Part shown: in pieces, positions 1-11,361 of the stretch
Layout of the letters: each line of letters starts with the position of its first letter
Numbering within the stretch: position 1 is the stretch's first letter
Assembly (NCBI GenBank): GCA_014529385.2
Contig: CM043952.1
Location: forward strand, 52,808,619-52,872,618
Length of the DNA stretch: 64,000 nucleotides
Source: Adiantum capillus-veneris
Taxonomy: Eukaryota; Streptophyta; Polypodiopsida; Polypodiales; Pteridaceae
Direction: 5' to 3'
The notes under the pieces: model-generated
What the model saw: only the letters and a program-made list of their open reading frames with translations
Databases searched by the model: none
Told to the model about the DNA's origin: nothing
Position numbers and translations under genes: made by a program

Positions 1-3000
1 CAACATGTCCAAAGCATACTGTCTCTGTGATAGCCATACACCCTCTGGAGTCCCGATCACCTCAATGCCAAGAAAGTAGCGCAACTCGCCTAAATCTTTC
101 ATTTCAAACTCCTGTTTGAGAAGACCCTTCACATGGTCAATCTCCATAGCATTGTCACCAACAATAATAAGGTCATCTACATATATGGTAATGACCACAA
201 TCCCCACATCACTCTCACGTACATAGAGTGAATGATCAGCATGAGCTCTCCTAAAACCAATACTGACAAGATACTTGGCAATCCTGTCATACCATGCTCT
301 AGAGCCCTGCTTCAAACCATACAAAGCTTTGAGAAGTCTGCATACATAATCTGGGTAACCTGGATCGACATAACCAGGTGGCTGATCCATATACACTTCC
401 TCTTGCAACTCACCATTCAAGAAGGCATTCTTTACATCCATTTGATGCATAATCCATCCTCTAGATGCAGCCACTGCTATGACAGCTCTCACTGTCGTCA
501 TCTTTGCCACTGGAGAAAAGGTCTCCTCATAGTCTATGCCATACATCTGTGCATAACCCTTTGGGACCAGCCTTGCCTTGTGACGCTCAATGTTACCATC
601 AGCCTTATGCTTGGTTTTATACACCCATTTACAGCCAATAGCTTTCTTGCCACTTAGCAATGGCACCAAATCCCATGTGTCATTTGCTTCCAATGCAGCC
701 ATCTCTTCATTCATTGCATCATCCCAATGCACATTTCCAACTGCATCCTCAAAACATGTGGGCTCCACATCCTGTATCACCTTAGCCATGTAGGCTCGGT
801 GATGCGCTAGATACCCATCATAAGTCAATTTCTGAACTGGATTTCTGACTCTATTAGATCTGCGCGGTCCTGGGTCACTCCTTTGCCCTCTAGCATCTTC
901 TTGGACTTTCCTTACACCAGGTGTCCTGACAGCCGGAATTCCAAATTCCTCATCAAGACTTTGTTCAGAACCATCTGAATCCATGTCTACATCTGAAAAA
1001 CCTGATGATGCATCAACCATAAAGGGAGGTTCATCAACCTTTTCCTTTCCTTTTCGTGATACATTCCCTGTACCTGTTGGTGGAGTAACCTGCGTACGTA
1101 GTCTACCATTCCATGGTTTCTCAACAGAGCCACGAGAAGAGGACTCTTGTGGTCCACTCAAAACCTGTGACTGTGGCCTCACATTTTGTACAACCACATC
1201 ATCTTTTACATCAGCCCCAATAGTGCCATGTGCATTACTGTACCAGCTGCTCATCTCATCAAAGATTACATCTGTGCTCACTCGTAATTCTCGTGTAGTA
1301 GGATTGTAGCACCTGTACCCCTTTTGTTCAAGGGAATATCCCACAAGAATACATTTCTCTACTTTAGGATCCAATTTCCTACGCAACTCATCTGGTACAT
1401 GCACGTAAGCTATGCAGCCAAACACTTTCAAGTGTGCCAAATCAGGCTTTGTACCTGTAAACTTTTCCTCATGTGTTACATCATGCACCGCAGCTGTAGG
1501 TGTCCTGTTCATAATGTACACAGCTGTATTTATAGCTTCAGCCCAGAAATGATGAGGCATGTTCTTCTCATTCATCAATGCACGTGAAACCTCTGCAATG
1601 TGCCTGTTTTTCCTTTCTGCGACCCCATTCTGCTGTGGAGTATATCTGCATGTAAACTGCCTGTGTATACCATGCATTCGCAGAAAATCTGAAAAATCAT
1701 TGGAGAAGTACTCTCCCCCTCCATCTGACCTCAATGTCTTGATTTGCATATCTGTCTCCTTCTCAATCATGACTTTGAAGTCTTGAAAGTGACCAAACAC
1801 TTCACTTTTGTTACGCATGAAGTAGACCCATACTTTCCTTGTATGGTGATCAATGAAAGAGACATAATACCTGCAACCATGTATACTTGCAGTATCGGTT
1901 GGACCCCAAACATCTGTGTGCACCACCTCAAGTGGCTTTTTACATACATTGCGCTCATGTGCAAATGAGCCCTTTGACTGTTTTCCAAACTGGCATGCTG
2001 CACACACTTTATGCATACCATCCACCTTGAATTTGGGCAAACCTTTTACAATCTGTTTTGATTGCATGCTGCGCAATCTCTGCTCATTGACATGGCCAAT
2101 GCGTTTGTGCCAAATGTCAACATCAGCCACAACACCTGTGCCCTGTGCAAATAATGCAGCTTTTACCTCAGGCATGTCTACATTTAGCGTAAACATTCTG
2201 CCCACACATTTGCCCTCTGTGATCAGCTTACAGCCATTTTGGAAATCTTCTACATAACAGCCATTTGGATTGAAGCGAACCTGCAAACCCTGCTCAACCA
2301 TTTGTCCAACAGAAACAAGATTCTTTGTAATGTTTGGGACATGAAGTACATCTGCTAAGTACTTTGATTTCCCACTCTTCGTATTTAGAGGTATGTCCCC
2401 TACATGAGCAATGGGGTGAGCTGTGTCATCTCCTGTCTGCACATAGCCTGACACATTTGGTTTGCGCATATCTCTAAACCACTCTCCACGAGACGTCATG
2501 TGATTAGAGGCACCTGAATCCACATACCAAACATCATCTTGGGTGGAATTCTCTACAGTCATTGTATTCATTACATGTTGGATAACAAACATGCGCTCGT
2601 TTTTGCTGTCATCTGCATCTCTGCTAGTAGATGCATAGTTGCCCTGTTCTCTCTTTCTACTTGCTTTTCCCTTTGGACAGTCACGTGACATGTGACCTCT
2701 TTCACCACAAGTCCAACATTCTCTACTATCTGGAGTATGTTGCTGTCTGCTTGATCCTGCACCACGACCTCTTTGACTCCCCCTGCCTTGAGACTGGTTT
2801 TCCCTGCCACCTGTATTGTTTTGATTTGATTGACCTTCCAGAAATTGGCCCCTACAACCCCTTGGGCCTCGACCACGACCTCTACCTCTACCTCTGTTGG
2901 AGTTAGAATAGAAGGCCTGTTCAGAATTATTTCTGCCATGAGAAGAAGATGTGTCAAGGTTCTTCTCCTCAAGAATAAGCATAGAAATCAAATCTTGGAA

Positions 3001-3640
3001 CACGGGGATGTCGTCTCTTGTATTCATGGAAGACCTAAAATGTACATACTCATCTCCTAGACCATCCAAGCATGCACGGACAATGTCATCGTCTTCCACT
3101 GAGACTTTAATAGATCCAAGAGCCTCAATGATGCTCTTGATCTTCAAAGCATAATCATTGATGGAGAGGTTGTTCCTCTTAACCTGATTTAGCTCCGACT
3201 TTAGTTGAAGCTTCCTGGCCTTGGTGTTCACCTCGAACACTCTGCCTAAGTTTTTCCATGCAATGGCGGGGGTTTCAGCATCCTGTAGATAGCCCATCAT
3301 GCCATCTGTGATGCTCATAGAAAGCCAATACATCACTTTGCTCTGGCCTTGTTGCCAGTCCCTCAAAGCTTTCCTTTGTTCTGCTGTAGCATTTGCCTCG
3401 GGAATCTCTGGTTCCTTTTCATTGTCTCCTTCTACATAGTCCCAATAACCTTTTCCTTTTAGGAAATTTGTTATTCTGAACTTCCATGCAGGGTAGTTAT
3501 TTTTCTCAAGCTTCTCAGTAACAATCTGACTGAAACCGTCAGACTTCTTGAAGCACCAAGACAAAATAGCTGCAATCTGCAAAAACCTGCAAATCTGCTG
3601 AACCTGCTATCGTGGTTCCTGTAACGCTTTCTACACTCAA
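1..3640 (-). CDS. copia gag-pol polyprotein, partial (edge of window)
   Basis: Read on the minus strand this is one long frame that leaves the window at base 1. Parts in order: a gag core about 3560-2900, an Arg-Gly-rich stretch about 2900-2740, a CCHC zinc knuckle (CWTCGERGHMSRDC) near 2670-2715, a protease with the DSGAS active-site motif near 2510, a pre-integrase zinc region near 2110-1980, an integrase core about 1930-1480 including HTDVWGP and the DGGGEY segment, a hinge, and reverse transcriptase from about 740 with YVDDL near 170-190. Gag packages the RNA; pol processes, copies and integrates it. No break was seen in the visible part. Family assignment is certain at the copia level; lineage was not assigned. 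Confidence 0.9.
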
Positions 3641-3769
3641 CGAGTGTCCACAATCAAGCGTACATACAACCACTGTACTTGTACAGTAAATCTCTGTATA
3701 CTGCACTTTGGATTGCGAACGAAGGGATTGTGATGCTCTTGCTCTCTTAGCCTCTCTTGCCTGCACCAG

Positions 3770-3781
3770 GCTCTGATACCA
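3770..3781 (-). other. primer binding site (initiator tRNA-Met type)
   Basis: The minus strand reads TGGTATCAGAGC directly inside the LTR, the usual copia primer site complementary to the 3' end of plant initiator tRNA-Met. It fixes the inner end of the LTR at base 3782. Confidence 0.88.
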
Positions 3782-4026
3782 TGTAAAGAATGAGGATGCA
3801 AGAGAGCTACACAAGACAAGCACAAAGCACACAGAGATGGAAAGCTTCTTCTTCTTCTTCACAGAAAAGAGAGTACAAAATGACTAAGTGCTAAAGCTGA
3901 AAAATAGCACATATGTACATGCGGTCACTAAGTGTGAACTCGCTAGAAGCGTACTAGGCTGGCACTATAAGTGTAGTCCAGCTGTAGAATCACTGGCAGA
4001 GATCCTCCGTGTCGGTCACCTAACGC
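3782..4026 (-). repeat. 5' LTR of the left-edge copia element (outer end uncertain)
   Basis: The inner end, TGTAAAG on the plus strand (so ...TTTACA on the element strand), abuts the primer site. No second LTR copy is available for comparison, so the outer boundary is a guess between about 3912 and 4026 based on possible CA ends. Confidence 0.45.
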
Positions 4027-4408
4027 ACCAGTGAGTAAATGCCGTAAGCGGCCAAGACCCGTAGTGGATGCCAGCTCAAGGTGTAGAGCTCGACATCTCA
4101 ACAAGCTTGGACACCACGGCTTGGGAATATTCTTTGTCTACCATAGAGCACCCTTGCTACATTGGTTCCACCATTGGCACCCTGCTCCCCTTCATCTCAT
4201 GTTTGAACTCAATTCTCGCATCATCAAGCCTTTCATCACCAACAGGCCCTTTGAGATCAAATAACTCCTCCACTTTGCTAGCTACATCTGTCTACTTTTC
4301 CACTTCATCCTCAACCAAAGGAGACATAGAATCATCCTCTACCACATTGCCCTAGTTTTCTTTTGTTGCGACATTTGCTTTGCCAACCTCCACTGCCGCA
4401 CATTGTCG
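4027..4408 (-). other. degenerate fragment between two copia insertions
   Basis: No intact gene. Read on the minus strand one frame gives an acidic, mostly open stretch of about 100 residues with scattered stops, which suggests decayed coding sequence, perhaps the gag or spacer part of an older element. I cannot name it. It ends at the target site of the solo copia LTR that starts at 4409. Confidence 0.25.
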
Positions 4409-4569
4409 TGTTAAGTGTTAAGTATGGAGCCTGATTTACCCTTGTAATTTTCAGTGGTAAAAGCACACATTTGCAAGGCCCCCATTATGAGGAGAAGCCA
4501 TCGTGCGTGAAGGAAAATCACTCACCGGAAACCAAAATTTTCACGGACAAGAATCAGGGGCAACTTTAA

Positions 4570-5908
4570 CACTAGGTTGGTAATGGGACACTTTTATGTC
4601 CTGGGACACTTTTATGTCCTGTTAAGTGACCATTTTCCTTGAATTATGTCAAGAGTTTCAAAATGGATTTTGAGGTGCTATCTATCTAGAAAGTTGTCTC
4701 ATGAGCTGAAAAAAACTCGACATTTTTTTGGAATATCAATTCCATCTTTAACCTTGTCCTTGCACAACATTTCACAACCTAAACTGTGTGAAAAAACGGG
4801 TCCTGTTTTTTTCTTTTTTCAACTTTTTGCAACTATACCACTCTAGAATTCATGTTTGTGAGGTCTATAATGCTAGAGAACTATCTTTAGTAGTCCTCAA
4901 CATGTCCTGGAACTTCTAGGGAGAAATAAATGTTAAAGTTGTAAGTTATGACCAAATTACAAAAATTGTCAAATCCTGTTTTTGAGCTAATTTTAACTCT
5001 TCTATGATTTTTTTGGTGGCTTTCATGATATCCAAATGCAGTTTTGCTTTTGTATGTCGCATATTGTAACATAAAACTAATATTTCTTGAGTTTTGGGGC
5101 ACCTAATACCCTATTTTTCATAGTAGACAACGATGGTTGATTTTTTCAATTATAGAAGAAAACGAAACATTCTAGTATATCAAGTATAGCTTTTTCAATA
5201 TTGTTAGTTTCTTATGACAACTACATGCATTTTGTAGGTAGTAACCATATCTAGTCATAAGGATCAATTTTGGGTAGATATTGAATAGTTTCTATGGGAT
5301 TCTACAACTCATAATGTTGAACCCAGTTTTTTCATGTCTGCTGTATTTAGCACTTCATCTTTGTCCCCAAGATTCCCCTTGGTAAGAGATATAATATTAT
5401 TTTGACATGCTCCATGGCTCCTTATGAACCTAAAGGACAATAGGGAACTAAGAAAACATGCATATATTATTTGTATTGAGTGTGGCTATAGAAACTTTGA
5501 TGATAGGTCTGCAGAATGGTAAAAATTCAACTTTTTTGTACCTATTTCTTTTGGGAAAACAAAAAATAGTGAGTGAGAAGCAATCATATTTTCTGATCAC
5601 CAACCCATTGAAGTTAACTAGGGAATTTATCTCAAGTCCTACAAAAATCCCTAATCTTATTTTTATGCAACAAAACGTAAGAAATGACTGTTTTGATGAA
5701 AATGTACTGGTCCATCAACTTTGGAGGCTTGGTGTGACCAAAAGATGAGAAATTTTACAAGTTTCTTATTTTTTACATGTGTAGTAGGCCTTGAACTATA
5801 ACCTCATGAAAGGATTTTACAAAATGAGTGGATCTACAATGGTTTTGGAGGTTTTTTTCAAAACCCTGAAAGGACACTTTTATGTCCTGTTAGGTTACCA
5901 ACCTAGTG
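4570..5908. mobile_element. 1.34-kb non-autonomous inverted-repeat DNA transposon inside the LTR
   Basis: The ends are perfect 14-bp inverted repeats: CACTAGGTTGGTAA at the left and TTACCAACCTAGTG at the right. TTAA occurs on both sides (4566-4569 and 5909-5912), and the uninterrupted 3' LTR has ctttaaagg at the same place, which fixes the insertion exactly. Because TTAA is a palindrome, the duplication can be read as 4-bp TTAA, or as 2-bp TA with ends ACACTAGG. Just inside each end lies GGACACTTTTATGTCC, itself a near-palindrome, present twice at the left and once at the right. The interior is AT-rich and I see no transposase. CACTA-type ends would suggest EnSpm, but a 3-bp duplication is not seen, so the superfamily stays open. 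Confidence 0.82.
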
Positions 5909-6012
5909 TTAAAGGCCTCGGGGGCAGAGGCCCCCAAGACTTTTTTTTCCGCCGAAACATTATGGCCGGACAGCGGCCAGAAAGTGGTCGGAAAACAACC
6001 GGTCGGTTGGCC

Positions 6013-6124
6013 GGTGGCCGGTAGTCAATGGCCGATGGCCGGTGGTCGGAAGTCAATGGCCAGTGGCCGGTGGTCAGAAGTCAATGGCTGCTGGCCGGTG
6101 GTCACAAGTCAATGGCCAGTGGCC
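6013..6124 (+). repeat. 28-bp minisatellite, four units, in the 5' LTR
   Basis: Four adjoining units at 6013, 6041, 6069 and 6097 share the pattern GGTGGtcggaAGTCAATGG followed by a variable gcc-rich tail. The 3' LTR has only two units (10824-10879), and the older solo LTR about two. Since the LTRs of one element are identical when it inserts, the number of units changed afterwards. Confidence 0.8.
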
Positions 6125-6262
6125 GGTGGCCGAATTCAAAAGCGGACTTGTCTTCTCAAGGGCGGCCACACATGGGCGGATTGTAGGGTCCGATTTGGAC
6201 TTATTCGCACAAGGGCGGCTACACATGGTTGTCTCTCATAAGAGAGGGCAGCCCTTTTGGCC

Positions 6263-6269
6263 TATAAAA
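6263..6269 (+). promoter_or_regulatory. TATA box of the 5' LTR
   Basis: TATAAAA within GGCCTATAAAAGGAGGCC, about 320 bp before the LTR end. The same box is kept in the 3' LTR (11018) and in the solo LTR (11793). It is the likely RNA start region of the element. Confidence 0.65.
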
Positions 6270-6472
6270 GGAGGCCATTTCTACACACATTTCATAGTGT
6301 GAAGTTGATGCAACAAGGTGAGTGTGAGGTGGTGAGAGTGAAGCAAGGCAGGAGCTCCATTAAGGGTATAATCCCTTTGTAAACTACTTCTTTTTTTGAA
6401 GTACTAAAGCCATTCAATGGTTGCTTTCCCATGGACGTAGCCCACATTGGGTGAGCCACGTATATCGTGTGT

Positions 6473-6498
6473 ACTCTCTCTCTCTCTCTCTCTCTCTA
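6473..6498 (+). repeat. CT microsatellite in the 5' LTR
   Basis: A short CT run lies downstream of the TATA box. The matching run is longer in the 3' LTR (11231-11273) and shorter in the solo LTR (about 12000-12010). Confidence 0.85.
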
Positions 6499-6586
6499 CT
6501 CTATAATCTCGTGTATATAAATCTATCTCTCTCCATTAAGTAATCTACTTAATTATCTATTTAGCTACGTCTTATTTCCTAACAAC

Positions 6587-6598
6587 TGGTATCAGAGC
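6587..6598 (+). other. primer binding site of the nested copia element
   Basis: TGGTATCAGAGC two bases after the LTR end CCTAACA, complementary to the 3' end of initiator tRNA-Met. Confidence 0.9.
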
Positions 6599-6648
6599 AA
6601 GGTTTGCTCGTAGCTAAATTATCTCAAGGAAAGGATTCCTTGAATTGA

Positions 6649-9600
6649 GTGGGAGTTATGGCAGAGGAAGGGAAGCTCAAGATTGAGAAGTTCAACGGCA
6701 AAAACTACCAACATTGGAAGATCCAGATTGAAGACTATCTATACCAGAAGGACCTCTATTTGCCACTAGGCAGTCTTGCAAAGAAGCCCTCAACAATGGC
6801 AGATGAAGCGTGGATTGTCCTTGATCGAAAGGCACTGGGAACAATCCGGTTAAGCTTGGCGTCAACGGTGGCCTTCAATGTTTCGGAGATGAAGACCACG
6901 GAGGACTTGATGAAGTCACTTGACGACTTCTACGAGAAACCATCGGCATCCAATAAGGTATTTCTTATGAAGCGCTTGTTCAATCTAAAGATGGCAGAGA
7001 ATGGTTCAGTTGCAGAACACCTAAATGACTTTAACACAAACATAAGTCAACTTCGATCAGTGAAAATCAATTTTGATGACGAAGTGCGATCTCTCCTTAT
7101 ACTATCATCTCTACCGGATAGTTGGGACAGCCTTGTGATGGCTGTAAGTAATTCTATCTCTGGCACAAATACTCTTAAGTTTGATGATGTTGTGGGTGTT
7201 CTCCTAAGCGAGGAAATGCGAAGGAGAAGCACAGGAGAATCATCAAGTGTTGCACTATCAGTGGAAACAAGAGGAAGGATTAAGGAGAGGTTCAAAAACC
7301 AAAAGGGTCGTGATCGCTCAAGGCGGAGCAAGTCACGCACAAAGTCACTTCTTGAATGTTGGAATTGCGGCAAGAAGGGCCACATCAAGAAGGATTGTTG
7401 GTCCAAGAAGAAGAAGGAGACAGAGTCTCAAGACAACAAGCCAACATCGGAGGCCAATGTGGCAGGTAAAGTAGAGCAAGATGCTCTAATTCTCTCATTA
7501 GACAATGTGTCTAATTCCTGGATAGTAGATTCCGGGGCTTCATTCCATGCGACACCACACAAGAAACATTTCCAAGACTACACCAAAGGTAATTTTGGGT
7601 ATGTACACTTGGGAGATGATGAAGCTTGTGAGATTGTCGGCAAAGGTACAGTTTCTGTCAAAACCGCTAACGGAAATGAATGGAAGCTTAAAGATGTTAG
7701 GCATGTTCCTTCTCTTCGCAAAAATTTGATCTCTACAGGACAATTGGACGATGAAGGTCACAACATTGCATTCGAAAATAAACGGTGGAAGATCTCAAAG
7801 GGATCTTTGGTGGTTTCCAAGGGTGAAAAAGTCGGTACACTTTACTTGTGTACAGTTAGCACGCAACCTTCAGCTTGTGCAACAACTACAGAAGTTGACA
7901 GTGCGGTGTGGCACTACCGACTTGGGCATATGAGTGCCAAAGGAATGCAAATCCTTCAAACAAAGAAGCTTCTACCAGGTTTGAAAGAAGTGGACTTAGA
8001 GTTCTGTGAAGATTGTGTTTATGGTAAACAAAAGAGGGTAAAATTTCAAAAATCAGGAAATGAAAGAAAAAATAAAAAACTTGAGTTGGTTCATTCTGAT
8101 GTTTGGGGTCCTGCAAGTACACCATCAATTGGTGGCTCATTGTACTATGTAACATTCATAGAGGATGCGACTAGAAAAACATGGGTTTATGTCATGAAGA
8201 ATAAATCCGATGTATTTTCCATATTTCAAAGGTGGAAAGCCTTTGTGGAGAATGAAACAGGTACCAAGGTTAAATGCCTCAGATCCGACAATGGAGGAAA
8301 ATATTGCAGCCAACCTTTTGTGCTAGCAATGGAATTTGGAGGCAAAGGACAACCCCAAGGACACCTCAACAGAATGGGATTTCGGAAAGGATGAACAGGA
8401 CAATCATGGAACGAGCACGAAGCATGGGGCTATATGCAGGCCTACCACTTGAGCTTTGGGCGGAAGCTGTAACTACGTCTCTGTACTTAATCAATCGGTC
8501 ACCCTCAACGGCATTGGATGGGGGAGTTCCAAAAGAGGCATGGACAGGTAAACCGGTGAATTATGCATTTCTCAAAGTGTTTGGGTGTGAGGCTTTCATG
8601 CACATAGATAGAAGCCTAAGATCAAAGTTAGATGCAAAGTCCAAAAAGTGTTTCTTCATTGGCTATGGAGAAGGAGACTTTGGGTATCGCCTATGGAATC
8701 CTGAAGATGGTAAAATCTTAAAGAGTAGGGATGTAATTTTAACGAACAAAATATGTACAAAGATTACTTGGAAAGAAAACAAACAAAAGAAACAGGTGAT
8801 GAGTACATGGAGCTTGAGGACGGTGAAGACTCAAGGACTGCAAACGGTGACAATGTGCAACAACGTCAACCAAATGAGGAGCCTCAACTTATTCCCCGAA
8901 GATCTACAAGAGCAAGTAGACCTCCAGAAAGGTTTGTTCCTTCCTTCAACCATCTCTTGATCTATGATTCTGGAGAGCCGGAATCATATGAAGAAGCTAT
9001 GCAACATGAATCCAAAGAAGAATGGACGAAGAGCATGCAAGTGGAGATGGACTCACTACATCGCAACCAAACATGGGATTTGGTTGAGTTGCCTAAAGGT
9101 AAGTGGGCACTTCAAAACAAATGGGTGTACAAGCTACAGGAAGAAGAAGGTGGGAAGAAAAGGTACAAGTCTAGGCTTGTGGTAAAAGGTTTTCTCAAAA
9201 GAAAGGTATTGACTTCAATGAAATATTTTCTCCTGTTGTAAAAATGAACTCAATTAGGCTTGTCTTAAGCCTTGTGGCTGCTCATGATCTAAATCTCGAG
9301 CAAATGGATGTAAATACGGCATTCCCTCACGGTGACTTAGAGGAGGAAATCTACATGCTTCAACCAAAGGGGTATGAAGTAAAAGGTAAGGAGAAAATGG
9401 TTTGCAGATTAAAGAAGAGCTTGTATAGTTTAAAGCAAGCATCAAGACAATGGTACTTGAAGTTTGATCGATGGATGTTGGATCATGGATTCACAAGATG
9501 CAACTCGGATCACTGCGTCTACACGGAGAATTTGGGAGATGGGAAATTCATCATCCTAATGTTGTATGTTGATGACATATTGATTGCAAGTGCTAACATG

Positions 9601-10527
9601 CAGGACATCAAAGACCTAAAAGAGGAGCTGTCCAAATCTTTTTCAATGAAAGATTTAGGTGCTGCAAAGATGATACTTGGTATGAAAATATCAAGGGACA
9701 GGACGAAGAAGACAATAAATCTATCTCAAGAAGATTACATCAAGAAGGTACTAGAAAGGTTTGCAATGCAAAATGCAAAACCAGTTTCTATACCTTTGGC
9801 TGGTCATTTTAAACTAACAAAGGATATGTGTCCAAAGACACAAGAGGAGATATCCTATATGTCTAAAGTTCCATATGCTGCAGCAGTAGGTTCTCTAATG
9901 TATGCTATGGTCTGGACAAGGCCAGACATTGCACATGCAGTGGGAGTTGTGAGTAGGTTCATGGACAACCCAGGTAAAGAGCATTGGCAAGCTATGAAGT
10001 GGATACTTAGGTATCTAAAAGGGACAACAACAAATGCTTTGTATTTTGGAGGAACTGATATTTTTCTAGAAGGGTATGCTGATGCAGATATGGCAGGTGA
10101 CAAAGATACTCGAAGGAGCACTACTGGCTATGTGTTCACGGTTGGAGGCACAACACTAAGCTGGGCTTCAAAGCTGCAGAAAGTGGTTTCACTCTCTATC
10201 ACGGAAGCAGAGTATGTAGCAATGACGGAGGCAAGCAAAGAAATTATGTGGCTTCACAGATTCTTAGAAGAGCTTGGATTCAAACAAGACAATTGTGTCT
10301 TGTACAGTGATAGCCAAAGCGCTATCCATCTTGCGAAGAACTCAGCCTTTCATTCAACAACAAAGCACATTGAGGTGAGATATCAATTCATACACACTCT
10401 TTTGGAAGAGGGACAACTAAAGCTAGGAAAGGTGCATACAAGTGAAAATCCTGCAGACATGTTTACAAAGGTGGTCAACAAGGAGAAGTTGAGCTTTTGC
10501 TCATCTTCAATCAGCATTCAAGGATAA
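6649..10527 (+). CDS. copia gag-pol region of the nested element (broken)
   Basis: Gag starts close to ATGGCAGAGGAAGGG at about 6658. Parts in order: gag core to about 7250, zinc knuckle CWNCGKKGHIKKDC near 7357-7400, protease with WIVDSGASFH near 7520-7550, pre-integrase region HYRLGHMS near 7911, integrase about 8085-8750 with HSDVWGP, SDNGG and PQQNGISER segments, reverse transcriptase about 9000-9830 with YVDDILIA near 9565, and RNase H about 10065-10470 with YADADMAGD, SITEAEYVA and KHIEVRYQFI. Together these are the complete copia set with no envelope-like frame. The frame is broken in about three places, so the copy is a fossil as it stands. Confidence 0.93.
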
Positions 10528-10574
10528 GAAGCCAGAATGGAAAGCAGTCACAGGTTTGGTTTGGAGATCAGTCT

Positions 10575-10587
10575 CAAAGTGGGAGAT
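10575..10587 (+). other. polypurine tract of the nested copia element
   Basis: CAAAGTGGGAGAT sits immediately before the 3' LTR start TGTTAAG, the standard place for plus-strand priming. Confidence 0.8.
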
Positions 10588-11228
10588 TGTTAAGTATGGA
10601 GCCTGATTTACCCTTGTAATTTTCTGTGGTAAAAGCGCACATTTGTAAGGCCCCCATTATGAGGAGAAGCCATCGTGCGTGAAGGAAAATCACTCACCGG
10701 AAACAAAAATTTTCACGGACAAGAATTAGGGGAAACTTTAAAGGCCGGAATATTCTTTTCCGTCGGAATATTATGGTCGGACGGCGGTCGGAAAGTGGTC
10801 GGAAAACAACCGGTCAGTTGGCCGGTGGCCAGTAGTCAATGGCCGATGGCCGGTGGTCGGAAGTCAATGGCCGGTGGCCGGTGGCCGAATTCAAAAGCGG
10901 ACTTGTCTTCTCAAGGGCGGCCACACATGGGCGGATTGGAGGGTCCGATTTGGAGTTATTCGCACGAGGGCCGCTACACATGGCTGTCTCTCATAAGAGA
11001 GGGCAGCCCTTTTGGCCTATAAAAGGAGGCCATTTCTACACACATTTCATAGTGTGAAGTTGATTCAACAAGGTGAGTGTGAGGTGGTGAGAGTGAAGCA
11101 AGGCAGGAGCTCCATTAAGGGTATAATCCCTTTGTAAACTACTTCTTGTTTTGAATTACTAAAGCCATTGAGTGGCTGCTTTCCCGTGGACGTAGCCCAC
11201 ATTGGGTGAACCACGTATATTGTGTGTA

Positions 11229-11276
<48 letters not shown>

Positions 11277-11361
11277 TCTATAATCTCGTGTATATAAATC
11301 TGTCTCTCTCCATTAAGTAATCTACTCAATTATCTATTTAGCTACGTCTTATTTCCTAACA
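10588..11361 (+). repeat. 3' LTR of the nested copia element
   Basis: 774 bp from TGTTAAGTATGG to CCTAACA. It contains two 28-bp minisatellite units (10824-10879), a TATAAAAG box at 11018 and a CT run at 11231-11273. It gives the uninterrupted form of the site where the DNA transposon entered the 5' LTR. Confidence 0.93.

Larger units (their letters stand above)
1..4026 (-). mobile_element. Ty1/copia LTR retrotransposon, 5' part, cut by the window edge
   Basis: On the minus strand the order is LTR, tRNA-Met type primer site, gag with zinc knuckle, aspartic protease, integrase and reverse transcriptase, which is the copia order. RNase H and the 3' LTR lie beyond base 1. The visible coding frame looks whole. 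The outer edge of the 5' LTR is uncertain because the partner LTR is not in the window; 4026 is one of several possible CA ends. It is a fossil or recent copy of a standard element family with no envelope-like frame in view. Confidence 0.88.
4416..6584 (+). repeat. 5' LTR of the nested copia element, interrupted by a DNA transposon
   Basis: It matches the 3' LTR (10588-11361) from TGTTAAGTATGG to CCTAACA. Without the inserted transposon (4570-5908 plus its 4-bp target repeat) it is about 826 bp, against 774 bp for the 3' LTR. Most of the excess comes from two extra 28-bp minisatellite units. It has a TATAAAA box at 6263 and a CT run near 6473-6498. Confidence 0.93.
4416..11361 (+). mobile_element. 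full-length Ty1/copia element nested in a solo LTR of its own family
   Basis: 5' LTR 4416-6584, tRNA-Met primer site 6587-6598, coding region about 6649-10527, polypurine tract ending at 10587, 3' LTR 10588-11361. Both LTRs start TGTTAAGTATGGAGCC and end CCTAACA. The element is flanked by the 5-bp direct repeat TTAAG (4411-4415 and 11362-11366). The sequence outside that repeat is the start and the remainder of another LTR of the same family, so this copy inserted two bases into an older LTR. The coding part carries about three breaks. The two LTRs differ by point changes, minisatellite copy number and a 1.34-kb insert, so it is not very recent. Confidence 0.92.

Noticed and set aside
4570-5908. 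The 96-residue frame near 5458-5748 as a transposase fragment
   Set aside because: No catalytic motif or zinc-finger pattern is visible, and the composition matches the AT-rich background.
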